Of a stretch of 64,000 nucleotides of DNA, positions 54,926-64,000 are shown in pieces (within the stretch, counting starts at the first letter, position 1; each line of letters starts with the position of its first letter). Origin of the DNA: Symsagittifera roscoffensis (Eukaryota > Xenacoelomorpha > Acoela > Convolutidae); NCBI RefSeq assembly GCF_963678635.1, contig NC_087064.1, forward strand, positions 15,431,802-15,495,801, read 5' to 3'. The position numbers and the translations under genes are program-made. The notes under the pieces were generated by a model, which was not told the origin of the DNA, did no database searches, and saw only the letters and a list, made by a program, of their open reading frames with translations.

Positions 54926-57022
54926 TGTAGGTTTCAATTTTAGCTGGTCTATCATTCGCACTTATATACTGTAAATTTGGCATGGTCTTCAAAAAGATTT
55001 GTTTCCAGCTCTTTCCTGGCAAGCTAAATTTTGTTGAGTTTCTGTCCGAGGTCAAACTCCATTTTGAAGTATTTAATTTTATGCTTTTTTTAAGTTAGAG
55101 CAAAAAAAAATGTAGCGTCGATTGACGGAATCAAATTAAATTCGATTCAAGTAGCCGCCCTATACTGAACAAGAGGATCTTCGCAAGCCGCTCTTGTTGC
55201 CTACGGAATAGAAGGACAACAAACTACGAGACTGAAATTAAAGAAGAACTACTTGAATTGTAACTTTTGAGAAAAAAGAACTTAATGTCTAACAAAGGTT
55301 AAATATTCTTCGACTATTGTCATTTGCGAAATCTTATGCTTATCTGCTTTTATTTTTCTTGAACCTGGTCGACGATTTTTAATTTCGCTGATAAGCTCAG
55401 ATAGATTGGGTAAATAACGACGAATGATTCCTAAATTTTAATTTCTAAAAATGCCGGAGGATGAATTATTTTAAGTTGACGAAGTAAATCTTCGTCATTA
55501 GCTTTTCTTTTTGAAATTAAATGTTTGGTCACATCAATAGTTAAAATTCCTGTTTCAACCAAACGTCCATAAGCATTGGGGGTCATTTGACGGTGTACGT
55601 AAATAATGGCTGAAATTTTGTTTGTTTTTGTTTTTATATTCTTTTAAAACTTAAGTTAGACTTTCTGGTATAAGTGGGTTATCGTTGTTTGATCTATGCT
55701 TGGTCAATGAATTGTTTTTAACATCGTGCCAAATTTTAATGTTGTTCTGTACCAGACATTTTGGGGAATTGCTCAGTAGATATTGAACAGTTTTTTGTTT
55801 GTTTGCATTCAAATTAAAACTGAAACCCGGAACTGCTTTAAAAGTGTCGTCGAGGCGTTTTTGTAAAGTTAATGATAATGTTTTTATGGAGTGATGGAAA
55901 GGAATCGCAACGCTGATGAACACCATTGACAGTGATAAATGATCCGGTTGTTTTAATGGCAATCAACTTAAGGAGTCACTTGTTGTAAAGTCGTCACATG
56001 TAGGTAGAACAAAATTATGACGTTAATAACCTTAAGAACCTTTCGCTGAGGGTTTCTAAGGTTCTACTAAGGCTTCGGTTCGGTACTATCTAAGTGAACG
56101 CGTACGTTTTATCGGGTAAAGTTAACGACATTACATCTAAACGGTAGTAGTAATTTTCGCGGTGGTATGCGGCAGAAAACGGGGCGAGCCGAGCAAATTT
56201 TTTAAAGATTATCCAACCACTGGCAGATATTTACTCAAAAAATTTTTTCCATACGATTGATAGTTTTAACGGTTGAACGGATGAAATGAAAACTGTGCTT
56301 TCCGGCTTTGCACTCAATTCGGGCAGAAATTTTTTTTTTTTGACTGAAAATTTTGAAAAAGTTGGTATAATTTTTGGGTTCGAGACTCTCCTGAGGTACT
56401 AGGGTGCTGGGTATGTACGAGCATTCGATTATCTAATAGGGTCTTTATCGGTTTGCAATCAACAACATCGTATATAATTTTATAGCACTGGTCATCAAAA
56501 AAAGAAACACTTTTTTGGGGTAAGAAATAGCAAAATTTTGTGGCTAAAAGTTAATTGAAAACACAGGTTTGGTCTTACAAGTTTTTTTTGCAGAAATTTC
56601 TCCGGCCGGGCTGTAACCCAGAAACCACACACAATCCACAAAAAAACACTTTCGGCCTTCTGCGATTTCGGCCTTCTGGGTTGTAGGCCTTCTGGCTTGT
56701 CGGCATTGTTTTTACTAGGGGTCACACGAAATGGTGAAGGGGTCGATCCTTGATTCCATATGAGGTCGCACAAAATTGTGTTCGGGTCAGTCCGTCTTTT
56801 AAAAAATGAGCTCATACAAAATTGTGCACGGGACGGCCCTTGATTTCGGATTTCAAGGTTTCATGTTTACTTGAATAAGAAATCTATTCGTCTGAATTTC
56901 TAAGACTGCTTTGGACAGTTTCGGCACCTCTAAGTTATTCGCATAGAATATGACTCTGGTTGAGATTCCCCAGTCGAAATTTTTAGTTTTTGTTTCCCGA
57001 TTGGCGCGGCACCAAAATTTTC

Positions 57023-57441
57023 TGGATTTTTTATAACTCGAATAAAAACAGGAAACAGAATCGGCTTAATTCAAGAGAATCGGTAAACGGCAAATTTTAG
57101 TGAATTATATTGCACGGAATTTGCAACAACATTAAAAGTATCAACCAAAAAAATGGGCTTGTTCATGCGCTGATCTGGTGATTTTATGTTTTTTCACAAT
57201 GAATTCATATTCAGAAACTCAATTGCAAACCAATTTTGAACCGATTAAAATATTAGCGTTTTTCGTTTTATCAGGTTCGGTTCAAATGTGATTCTCAAAT
57301 GAAACGACTTAAGTGAGAATCGAACGCTCGCCGAGCTCCCCGGAACGCACTATGTATACGATGGGCTATATAGCTGGTTTTGACAAGAGACTATATTGAT
57401 TTTATACTATACACTCAAATAAATGCTATGTAGCATTAACA
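57023..57441 (-). repeat. 5' LTR of the Bel/Pao-like element (right-hand copy)
   Basis: It pairs with 53135-53575. It begins TGGATTTTTTATAACTCG and ends GTAGCATTAACA on the plus strand. Immediately outside the copy on the left (inside the element) lies the primer-binding-like site. Confidence 0.85.
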
Positions 57442-58836
57442 GTTAGACGTTGATTTTTTAGAAGTTCAATTCAATTTTGTTTGCTGAAAGTGAGGGAAAT
57501 TTAGCTTTCGAATAGCGAAGAAGCAAATGTTTCAAAAAATTGTGATTGACTATTCCTTTGAACACTTGGATTTTTCAAATTTTAATCGGAATAAAAAACA
57601 ACGATAGCCGATTGCTGTGCAAGTTGCCTAGAATGTTCCGACCATATTCATAAAAAATAGAAAAATTTTTCTTCAAATTAGTGTCGTTTTTAGTAGGTGG
57701 TGTGATTCGAGAACTATACGATTGCGTAGAAATTTAGTTATTTTTGCATGATCGACAAAATTTGTTTTCAGAAAATGAATACCAAACAAAAAAAATGAAA
57801 AAAAAATTAAAAATTTTGTCGTTTTTTGTACAATAGTTTTATTTTTGAAAATCTTTATCATCAGAAAGAAATCTAGTTGGATGGTTAATTTAAGTTTTGA
57901 GAGCCTAAAGTTATCTTGAAGTTATCAGCCGCGTTTTTTGCTCGAAATTGAAATAAAAAAAAGAAATTTTGAACAAGTTTTTCTCGAAACTTGGCAGAAT
58001 TTTTTGGGATTTTTTTTGATGTCGTTTGAATCACGACTGAAATTGCTTTAATATTATATACCACACAACTCTGAGCTCTCTCCGATAATTATTTAAGTTA
58101 GCTGATTATGCGTGGAAAAAAAAAAGAAAAAACTAAAACATATCCGAATGCAAAGTTCCTCCCCATTTTCAATGGTCGGAACAATAACTGATTGATCCAG
58201 TTTTCTCAAGTGGTTTTTTATCAACAAAGTGTCAAATTAAAATATTTTTGAAGTTAACAGAGCTTTAAGAAGAGACAAATACTTCTTCTAAAATTGAAAG
58301 TATTGGTGCGTTATCTGCAAATAAATAACGGTGTTTTTGTTCGTTTTTCTGAGTTTTATTTTGTAAGTTGTTCTTCTGATTTTTTAAAAGTTCGGTTATC
58401 GTCGCAACCATATACTTTGATCTAAAATTTCTAAAAGCAAAAAAAAACTAATGAACTTTATGCAAAAAAACGGCTAGTTAACGTTATACAAAAAGTTGGC
58501 GTTCATCATTATTGAATGCTATAAGAAGTGCATTTCAAAGATTATCGGCAAAGTACATGAAGTTCTAGCTGCTTCGCATGCATGTCGTCCAAAATGGTGC
58601 TTTTGTTGCTCAAACTAGTCCGTACATGATAGTGTTTTTTCATTATCTACAAGTTTAACATAACGACTAAAGTTTTCGAAGTTATATGCTGCAACAATGC
58701 AGAGAATCGCAGCAACTTGTCTTCTAGTAAAAAGATATACTACAATGGGGAATGACGTGGTCCTGTCTCTCTAAGAAGGGAAAAGAAGGTACGATTTACT
58801 ATCTATAGCCTTGCGTTGCTAACGAGAGACTTCGTC
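57442..58836. other. AT-rich intergenic DNA with diverged MITE remnants
   Basis: At 57460-57620 there is sequence related to the MITE variant at 25130 (TTCAATTTTGTTTGCTGAAA, CGAATAGCGAAGAAGCAAAT). At 58190-58260 is another fragment (TTGATCCAGTTTTCTCAAGT). No gene is seen. Confidence 0.4.
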
Positions 58837-59055
58837 CTAGGTATTCCGTTCTAAAGAAGAGCTCGAAACACCTGACGATCGGATCCAAGGTGAGGAAGGC
58901 GTCGATTGTGGAGTTACTGGAGCTCTTCTCTTGGCAGGTTTTTGGAAACGAGCACGAAGAGGTTTTCCAGACATGGTTTTACTCAGAGATGTCGACTTTT
59001 GTTTTCCTGGTAAACTCGAATCGTTAGACACTGGTTTCCAGCGGCTTCGGTTTCA
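58837..59055 (-). CDS. Possible terminal exon of a minus-strand gene
   Basis: The minus-strand frame reads NRSRWKPVSNDSSLPGKQ, then KTMSGKPLRARFQKPAKRRA, PVTPQSTPSSPWIRSSGVSS and a stop. It is Ser/Pro/Arg/Lys-rich, like a disordered nuclear protein tail, and has normal codon variety. TATAG or TTTTTCAG just upstream (59050-59090) could be the acceptor. No upstream exon or family is recognised. Confidence 0.3.
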
Positions 59056-59365
59056 CTATAATTTTGTGTGATCTGAAAAATTGATACGCAGAATATTAAA
59101 AACTAAAAAATGATTTTAAGTCTTACTCAATTAATATCTGATCATCACTTTGCATACAAAGATTACTGAATCCATGACCTGAAACCAAACAATCTGTCAA
59201 TTTCTCCAGAAAAAAAATATCTTTAATTCTATAGAAAAAAAAAACAAATTGAAGTTTCCTGTTGTTCAAGTCATTACAATTTTTCATTTTCTGCTCGCTT
59301 TTTTAATTTAAGTTTGAAATTGTACTGAAAATTTTCAAATACCTAATTATATTGTTAAAAAATAT

Positions 59366-59937
59366 CACCTAAGCAAAGCTTGTGTGATAGTGTAACTCTT
59401 TTTTCCAACCTAAGTCGCAAATATTAGTGTTCATTTTGAAAATGTTCGTTTATTGCAGATTGTGTATAAGATCAATAACCAGCTATTAAGTACAGCCAAT
59501 CCTAAGGCTATTAACAGAGACTATTATATTACAATTAGAACTTAAGCTTCATGGTATCAAGGATCAGTAGCGTAGAGGTAGGGGAGGAGACTCGCAACAT
59601 AATAAAAGGGTTCGAACATGGGCAGTGTTGGATGTTTTAATTAGCTTTTTTCGTATACTAGTTGAAATGCGTCCGCTCTAGAAATTGAGGCATGTTAGTT
59701 GGTAATTTTTTTTTTCAAATTCACTGGTACTGCCAATGCGTCATAATTGGCTGGCGTCACTTTGCATTTTTGTAGACTCATAATTGGCTTGCGTCTTTTA
59801 GCAATTTTGTAGACTCATAATTGGCGTGCGTTTACTAAGAAGTTTTGTAGACTCAAAGTTTTACTCAATCAGTTTTCCCAGTAGCGTATCGGTCATTTTT
59901 TTGCTTGCGTATGCGAAGTGCAACTACCGCTCTGTAA
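59366..59937 (+). repeat. HINE-like element (a)
   Basis: The head is CACCTAAGCAAAGCTTGTGT. The tRNA-like core near 59568-59640 has GTAGCGTAGAGGTAGGGGAG and the B-box-like GGGTTCGAACATGGGCAG. Three TCATAATTGGC(T/G)(T/G)GCGT repeats follow. The tail is GCTTGCGTATGCGAAGTGCA, ACTACCGCTCTGTA, a mutated hairpin. Confidence 0.65.
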
Positions 59938-60138
59938 TAAATGTGTTTTTTTTTGTCGTGAACTTTCTGGTCAAAAAATCTGTTGTACTTGTCCAGCAAC
60001 TGGTTGTCTTGTTTCTCATTAGTTTTCGTAGCAATTGAAGAAAAATAGAAATTATCAATTATAAACAAAAGTCGAAAAGTTGAAACAACACTAGAAAAAA
60101 ACTCGATATAAGTCAAAATTTTTGGCTATTGTGTTTCA

Positions 60139-60502
60139 GAATAGATGAACGTAGGTCAGACTCTTTTTTCGGCCGCAATGAGTTTTAACTTCTGTTTTTT
60201 GAGGAAATGTCTTAGAATTTGTTCAGTTTCAAATTTGATTTTTCGCGGACTTCTGATTTCTTTTTGAGTTCAGTTCTTTTCTTTTTTTAAAAAGAAGACA
60301 AACTCCAATAGCGAAAGCGTTAAGATCATGAAAAACGTGATCAGTTCTAGTTTCGAAAGTCGAGTTTCATTATTGAATCCCAGCGAAAAAAAATTACCAT
60401 TGGATCCAGAAGTTCAGGTTTTTTCAAAAAAATAAGTCATCATTTTTTTCTTGTTCACTTGCCTTCATTGACTCTTTTCCAATTTTCTATTGGCTATGTT
60501 TG
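60139..60502 (+). repeat. MITE copy
   Basis: The head is AGATGAACGTAGGTCAGACT. The interior has TTCGCGGACTTCTGATTTCT, CACGCTTT-like and GATCATGAAAAACGTGATCA. The tail is TGCCTTCATTGACTCTTTTC, CAATTTTCTATTGGCTATG. Another tail fragment is at ~61545-61630. Confidence 0.6.
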
Positions 60503-60699
60503 ATTTCTTAATAATCATTTTCCTTATTGAGTCAACCGTAATCAATCGATTTTTTTTGCGTTGAAAAAGTTTGCTGCTTGCGGGGAATTGTTTTTCAAAT
60601 TTGTCAGCTTGGAGTTGGGAATATCACAGTTTCAAAAATTAGTTAGAGTAAGAAAGTCATTGAGTTCTTATCAATTTTTTTTTGCAAACAACACGGATG

Positions 60700-61168
60700 T
60701 CAATATAAAATGATGGAACATCTTCTGGTTTTTTTTATTACTGATTGGGTGAGTTCTATTCTTAAGCTTGTTCACCGCTTTAAATGAAAATCAGGGATTT
60801 TGTACTGGCCTCCTCCAAAAGGGGCATTTTGGTCTGCGTTGTCTATTCGCAATTTTCTTATGATAAGAGCTACAGACTACAGCGGTTGGAATCCGCAGAC
60901 CTTCTTTCTTGGAAACATCACATCAATATTTAAAGCGCACATTACTAGTTAATTGCCTAATAATCCAGCCTGGAGTTGAAAGTCTCACCCGAGAGCGTTA
61001 AATTTATTGACAAGAGCTATTGTTAAAACAATAGTTATCAAAGAGAATAAATTACTGGGTTTTTTAGTGGTTAAATAAATATTATCAATATAAATTGATG
61101 GAACATCTTATAGTTTTTTTATTACTGATTGGGTGAGTTCTATTCTTAAGCTTGTTCACCGCTTTTAG
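60700..61168 (+). repeat. ~85-bp direct repeats 385 bp apart
   Basis: The segment with ATGGAACATCTT, ATTACTGATTGGGTGAGTTC and TATTCTTAAGCTTGTTCACC occurs at 60700-60782 and again at 61085-61166 with few changes. It could be terminal direct repeats of a small element or a segmental duplication. The enclosed ~300 bp shows no gene. Confidence 0.65.
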
Positions 61169-61815
61169 TTATTAGGTTGTAGGGAGTCGTGAGTTTTAAT
61201 CACTAGGCTACTAGAATAGAAGTCTTGTTCCCGTCAGTTAGCGTCTCTGCTTACCTTGCATTTTTTTGACAGTAGGGATGTAAAAGTCATTTATCACAAA
61301 TTTTGCCGCCTATTTAAATTCTCAGCATGAATTTTACGGAACGAAAAAAAATCCTTTCAGAATCGATCAAGTTATAAGAGATAGTTCTTAATTTGGCTGA
61401 GAATAATCTATCACATTTACGTCTGATTTTTATAGAAAATTTTGTGGGTGTGAACAGGTTCTGAATAAAAAAGAGTCAATAATTGAGACTAAAGAATTAA
61501 GACTTTTTTTGTTTACCATAAGTGTAGCAATGTTACAGATTTTCGAAAGTCGAAGTTTTTTGAAAAAACAAGTTAGTATTTTTCTGTTTACTTGTGTTCA
61601 TTGACTTGTTCCAACTATCTGTTGGCTACGTTCATGATCTATAGGATCCTCCAGGATTATTGCCAACATGTTATGGAGGACCAGGAAAAGTACAGTCAAG
61701 GAACTTTTTCTAATACCTGTGTTCTTGTTCGCTGTGTGATATATCAAATTAAACAAAAACTAATTTCAGATTTGAGATTCAGATTCTTAAACAAACAAAA
61801 GTCGTATCACATCAA

Positions 61816-61881
61816 GTCGACATAGCTTAGCGGATAATGCATGTGTTTGAAAATCAAAAGTTCGAAAGATCAAATCACCAA
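61816..61881 (+). repeat. tRNA-like sequence (SINE head or tRNA relic)
   Basis: GTCGACATAGCTTAGCGGAT fits a pol III A box (TAGCTTAGCGG), and AAAAGTTCGAAAGATCAAAT resembles a B box. No convincing cloverleaf is seen, and there is no CCA-proximal stem partner for GTCGACA, so it is not called as a functional tRNA. Confidence 0.4.
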
Positions 61882-62039
61882 GAAGTCAAATTTTGAATGA
61901 AATTCAAAAATTACTGAGGGTTTGACTAGTTGATCGCAAAAGGAGTGGTAGACACCCAGTACCAGGCCAAGGCGGTACTGGGGGTGGGTGAGGGAGAAGG
62001 TAAAATTTTTTTGATATTGGCTTCTTACCTCCCAAAATT

Positions 62040-62690
62040 TCAGCCCTCTACGGCCACGGGAGTGTATTTTTGAATGTGGATGGTGTAAAGTTGAAAAAAT
62101 TGAATCGGGCAAATTTTGAACGTTCCATCACACAGCCAAACATCTCGATGTAATATCAAACTCTGGATATTGTTCCGATATCCAAAAATCAACACTCTTT
62201 CTGGATCTTCAATGCCGCTATCGAAGACGCAAAAATCCTTGTGTTGCTTTGGCACTTCAAAATGTCTGTCGACAATTGGAGGCAACGTGGGTCTGTCATT
62301 AACCTTCTGTCGATTGAGGGCCCGATTAATCGCCGACCGGCAAGGAAGTGCTAATTGAACTGCTTTTTCTTCGGAGACAGACGGCAGGCCGTTTGCTATA
62401 ATTATGCTATTGACTGGTACTTGCTGAATTTTTGTGTCCTGTTTCATTTTCTGCACGAGAAGCCTTGTATCCGAACGACCAGGAAATACTTCGTTCGTGT
62501 GCTCTTTTCTAGAGGAAATAAGATCGTTTTCTCGGGTTATTGCTGTCGTTTTGCATTTATGGGACCCCCATCTTGAACACTTCCAGTGAATGTTTCCATT
62601 CTTTGTATCCTGTTTTTTCGTAAACTCGTGGCCACCGATTACAAACGTTCTCCGATTCTGTTGCAATAGACCCCAAGAAATTTGACTCAC
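62040..62690 (-). CDS. Truncated FLYWCH zinc-finger / MULE transposase-like protein
   Basis: A 216-codon minus-strand frame. Residues ~13-66 look like a FLYWCH zinc finger (FVIGGHEFTKK, W36-K-C38, C46, H64), but the second of the final H-x-H pair is Asn66. A linker with a helical SEEKAVQLALPCRSAINRAL follows. The end (VWLCDGTFKICPIQFFQLYT, then IHIQKYTPVAVEG) matches the start of MULE/Mutator-type transposase domains, with Asp in CDGTF as the first catalytic acid. The rest of the transposase is missing after the stop at 62040, so this is a truncated transposon gene or a domesticated fragment. FLYWCH-MULE proteins are common in invertebrate DNA transposons. The first ATG sits in an AT-rich context. 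Confidence 0.75.
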   Translation of the reverse strand: MSQISWGLLQQNRRTFVIGGHEFTKKQDTKNGNIHWKCSRWGSHKCKTTAITRENDLISSRKEHTNEVFPGRSDTRLLVQKMKQDTKIQQVPVNSIIIANGLPSVSEEKAVQLALPCRSAINRALNRQKVNDRPTLPPIVDRHFEVPKQHKDFCVFDSGIEDPERVLIFGYRNNIQSLILHRDVWLCDGTFKICPIQFFQLYTIHIQKYTPVAVEG

Positions 62691-62825
62691 TTAGTCTTTA
62701 GAACAATTTCCTTAAGTGAAAGACTCAAATTGAGTCCAAAAATTTAGATTCAAATGAATTAACACGTGCTGTATCTTTCCGATTCTAATTAGGACTTTGA
62801 AAGCTTACATTATGGGACCTCATTA

Positions 62826-62926
62826 TGGTATATAGGGCAGATTAGTATAGGGTAGATTGGTATGTAGGATATAATGGCATAGGGTAGAATGGTATAGGGT
62901 AGTTTGGAATAGGGTATATTGTCCTG
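62826..62926 (+). repeat. Minisatellite of TAGGGTAGATTGGTA-like units
   Basis: About six units of 15-22 bp with ATAGGGTA(G/T)A(A/T)TGGTAT in imperfect tandem. It lies just upstream of the FLYWCH/MULE frame as read on the minus strand. Confidence 0.75.
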
Positions 62927-63064
62927 CCACCGTTAATCATAGTCAATTAAGTTCAGCAGTAAAATTGAATCATTTTTTCAAAAAAATTGAATTGTCACAT
63001 CGAAACATCTTTCGGGAGCAGCGTGAGAAAGTTCAGATCAACTTAACCATTGCGCACCCCACTA

Positions 63065-63215
63065 AGTTATCTACTAAAGAATTGCAACCCCTATAAAAAA
63101 GCAGTAAATTGGTGCTAAAGCGTTCGTGGGACAACAGATATGTGCATTTCAGGACTAAAATAATCGGCTTAATAGTCCCTTTTTTTAAAGGGGCTAATTG
63201 TTACGTAGTGTGATA
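63065..63215. repeat. Diverged copy of the poly-C/poly-G palindromic element
   Basis: ATCTACTAAAGAATTGCAAC, CCCTATAAAAAAGCAGTAAA is the reverse complement of sequence at 33250-33300. GGGGCTAATTGTTACGTAGT ends it. Thus a second copy lies in opposite orientation to the one at 33129. Confidence 0.6.
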
Positions 63216-63912
63216 CACTAAGGAACTCTGAACGACAGCATCTGATTTTAAAAAGAATCAACGCAATCATTATTCGACAACTTGCTGTAATTTTGCTGGC
63301 TAGACTTTAAAACTGTTGATATATTTGTGCAATGTGAATATCAGATTTCAATATAGTTTTTGTATAACTATCAGTAATTCAACTAAACCAGTGATAGTCT
63401 TTTCTCTTTTTTGATTAGCATTCACTGATTAGTTTTGAGCTATTTTCTTCCGGCCGTAATTGAACTCAGAAATCCGCATACTTCTTAGAAATTTGTTGGC
63501 ATCAATGAAGTTCTCGCAAAATTTACTATGTTTCCACTATCTGCCCATGCCATGCCCACTTGCTTGGTGCTGCTGTATGGGAATGCTTACAAATTTCTTG
63601 TTCCGGACTATATTACGGAACAAAACATTTCTAGTTTTTTACAAAAACATTTTTATGCCCAATTATACCACAATATCAAGTGAGGGGGTCCGGTCAGATG
63701 GTTGAAACATGGTAAATGTGGCGCGAACTTCGTTGAGGCCAAAAACAACTTCAAAGAGTTTTCGGTTCAAGACGAGTTCTCATTGAAATTAGATAATTTG
63801 AGAATAGGATGACCTCTAAATTTAAGCACAATTCTACATAGTTTCATTTAAACAAATTTCAACTTAATTTAGTTGCTTACGCTTTTTGCAATTTTAACGT
63901 TTGTGTAGATGT

Positions 63913-64000
63913 TTACACTTGCGAAGCAATGTGTTATAGTACGAACTTTTTTTCCAACCTAAGTCGCAAATATAGTTGCGACCACAATATTTGCTGCGTC
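63913..64000 (+). repeat. Head of a HINE-like element running off the window
   Basis: ACACTTGCGAAGCAATGTGT, then TATAGTACGAACTTTTTTTCC and AACCTAAGTCGCAAATATAG: the shared head of subfamilies a/c. From 63216 to 63912 I see no gene. Confidence 0.6.

Larger units (their letters stand above)
53135..57441 (-). mobile_element. Bel/Pao-like LTR retrotransposon lacking most of pol
   Basis: Two direct repeats of ~420-440 bp (53135-53575 and 57023-57441) flank 3.4 kb. Read on the minus strand, the LTRs start TGTTAATGC. Next to the right-hand (5') LTR is a primer-binding-like TGGTGCCGCGCCAATCGG (~56997-57014). Before the left-hand (3') LTR is a purine-rich GGGGGCGGAGTA. Minus-strand frames encode a degraded gag-like region with Glu/Lys/Arg-rich coiled-coil text (~54270-54780). 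At 53560-53907 LPEWKLSSFDGKPLW (gag-like) runs directly into YPLAHIMSL...LRTVSGNYTRPLVKLVPV, similar to the DUF5641-type C terminus of Pao integrase. I see no reverse transcriptase, RNase H or integrase core, so the copy is non-autonomous. Confidence 0.8.

Noticed and set aside
1-64000. CRISPR arrays, bacterial operons, ribosome binding sites
   Set aside because: Spliced genes and polyadenylation signals show animal nuclear DNA. The tandem arrays lack the regular repeat-spacer structure.

Overview
The window is eukaryotic nuclear DNA from an AT-rich, repeat-rich invertebrate animal genome. Coding sequence is split by many GT-AG introns. The recognisable proteins are animal proteins: an MBD2/3 methyl-CpG-binding protein, the deubiquitinase UCHL5/UCH37, the spliceosomal HAT-repeat protein Crooked neck/CRNKL1, and a membrane progestin receptor-like PAQR protein. 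I cannot fix the phylum. The splice acceptor-like sites just upstream of several start codons would fit a lineage with spliced-leader trans-splicing (such as flatworms, tunicates or cnidarians), but they are equally compatible with 5'UTR introns.

Layout, all main genes on the + strand: (1) MBD2/3, four exons, 1301-4277; (2) UCHL5, six exons, 7268-13341; (3) an unrecognised seven-exon gene, 14795-26344, whose 6.3-kb third intron holds an ~80-bp tandem array and a decayed SET-domain/zinc-finger gene; (4) a one-exon basic protein gene, 28785-29321, only 274 bp upstream of (5) CRNKL1, fourteen exons, 29596-43099; (6) a class II PAQR receptor, seven inferred exons, 43710-52301. I built the exon chains by hand from reading frame, splice dinucleotides and remembered family similarity. 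In every chain the exon lengths sum to a multiple of three.

The last 11 kb (53-64 kb) holds mostly mobile DNA: a 4.3-kb Bel/Pao-like LTR retrotransposon on the - strand, lacking most of pol; a truncated FLYWCH/MULE transposase ORF on the - strand; and many short elements. Throughout introns and intergenic DNA lie two dominant interspersed families. One is a superfamily with matched short inverted ends, a 3' GCGAAG..CTTCGC hairpin and a CTCTGTGT-like terminus, often with tRNA-like A/B boxes or internal satellite arrays. This resembles Helentron-associated interspersed elements (HINE/DINE-1-like). The other is a ~400-600 bp MITE with AAGAGTNAATGAACG terminal inverted repeats. No element interrupts an exon of the main genes. 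The most novel-looking signal is the HINE-like superfamily, whose subfamilies differ in end sequence while both ends of each subfamily change together.
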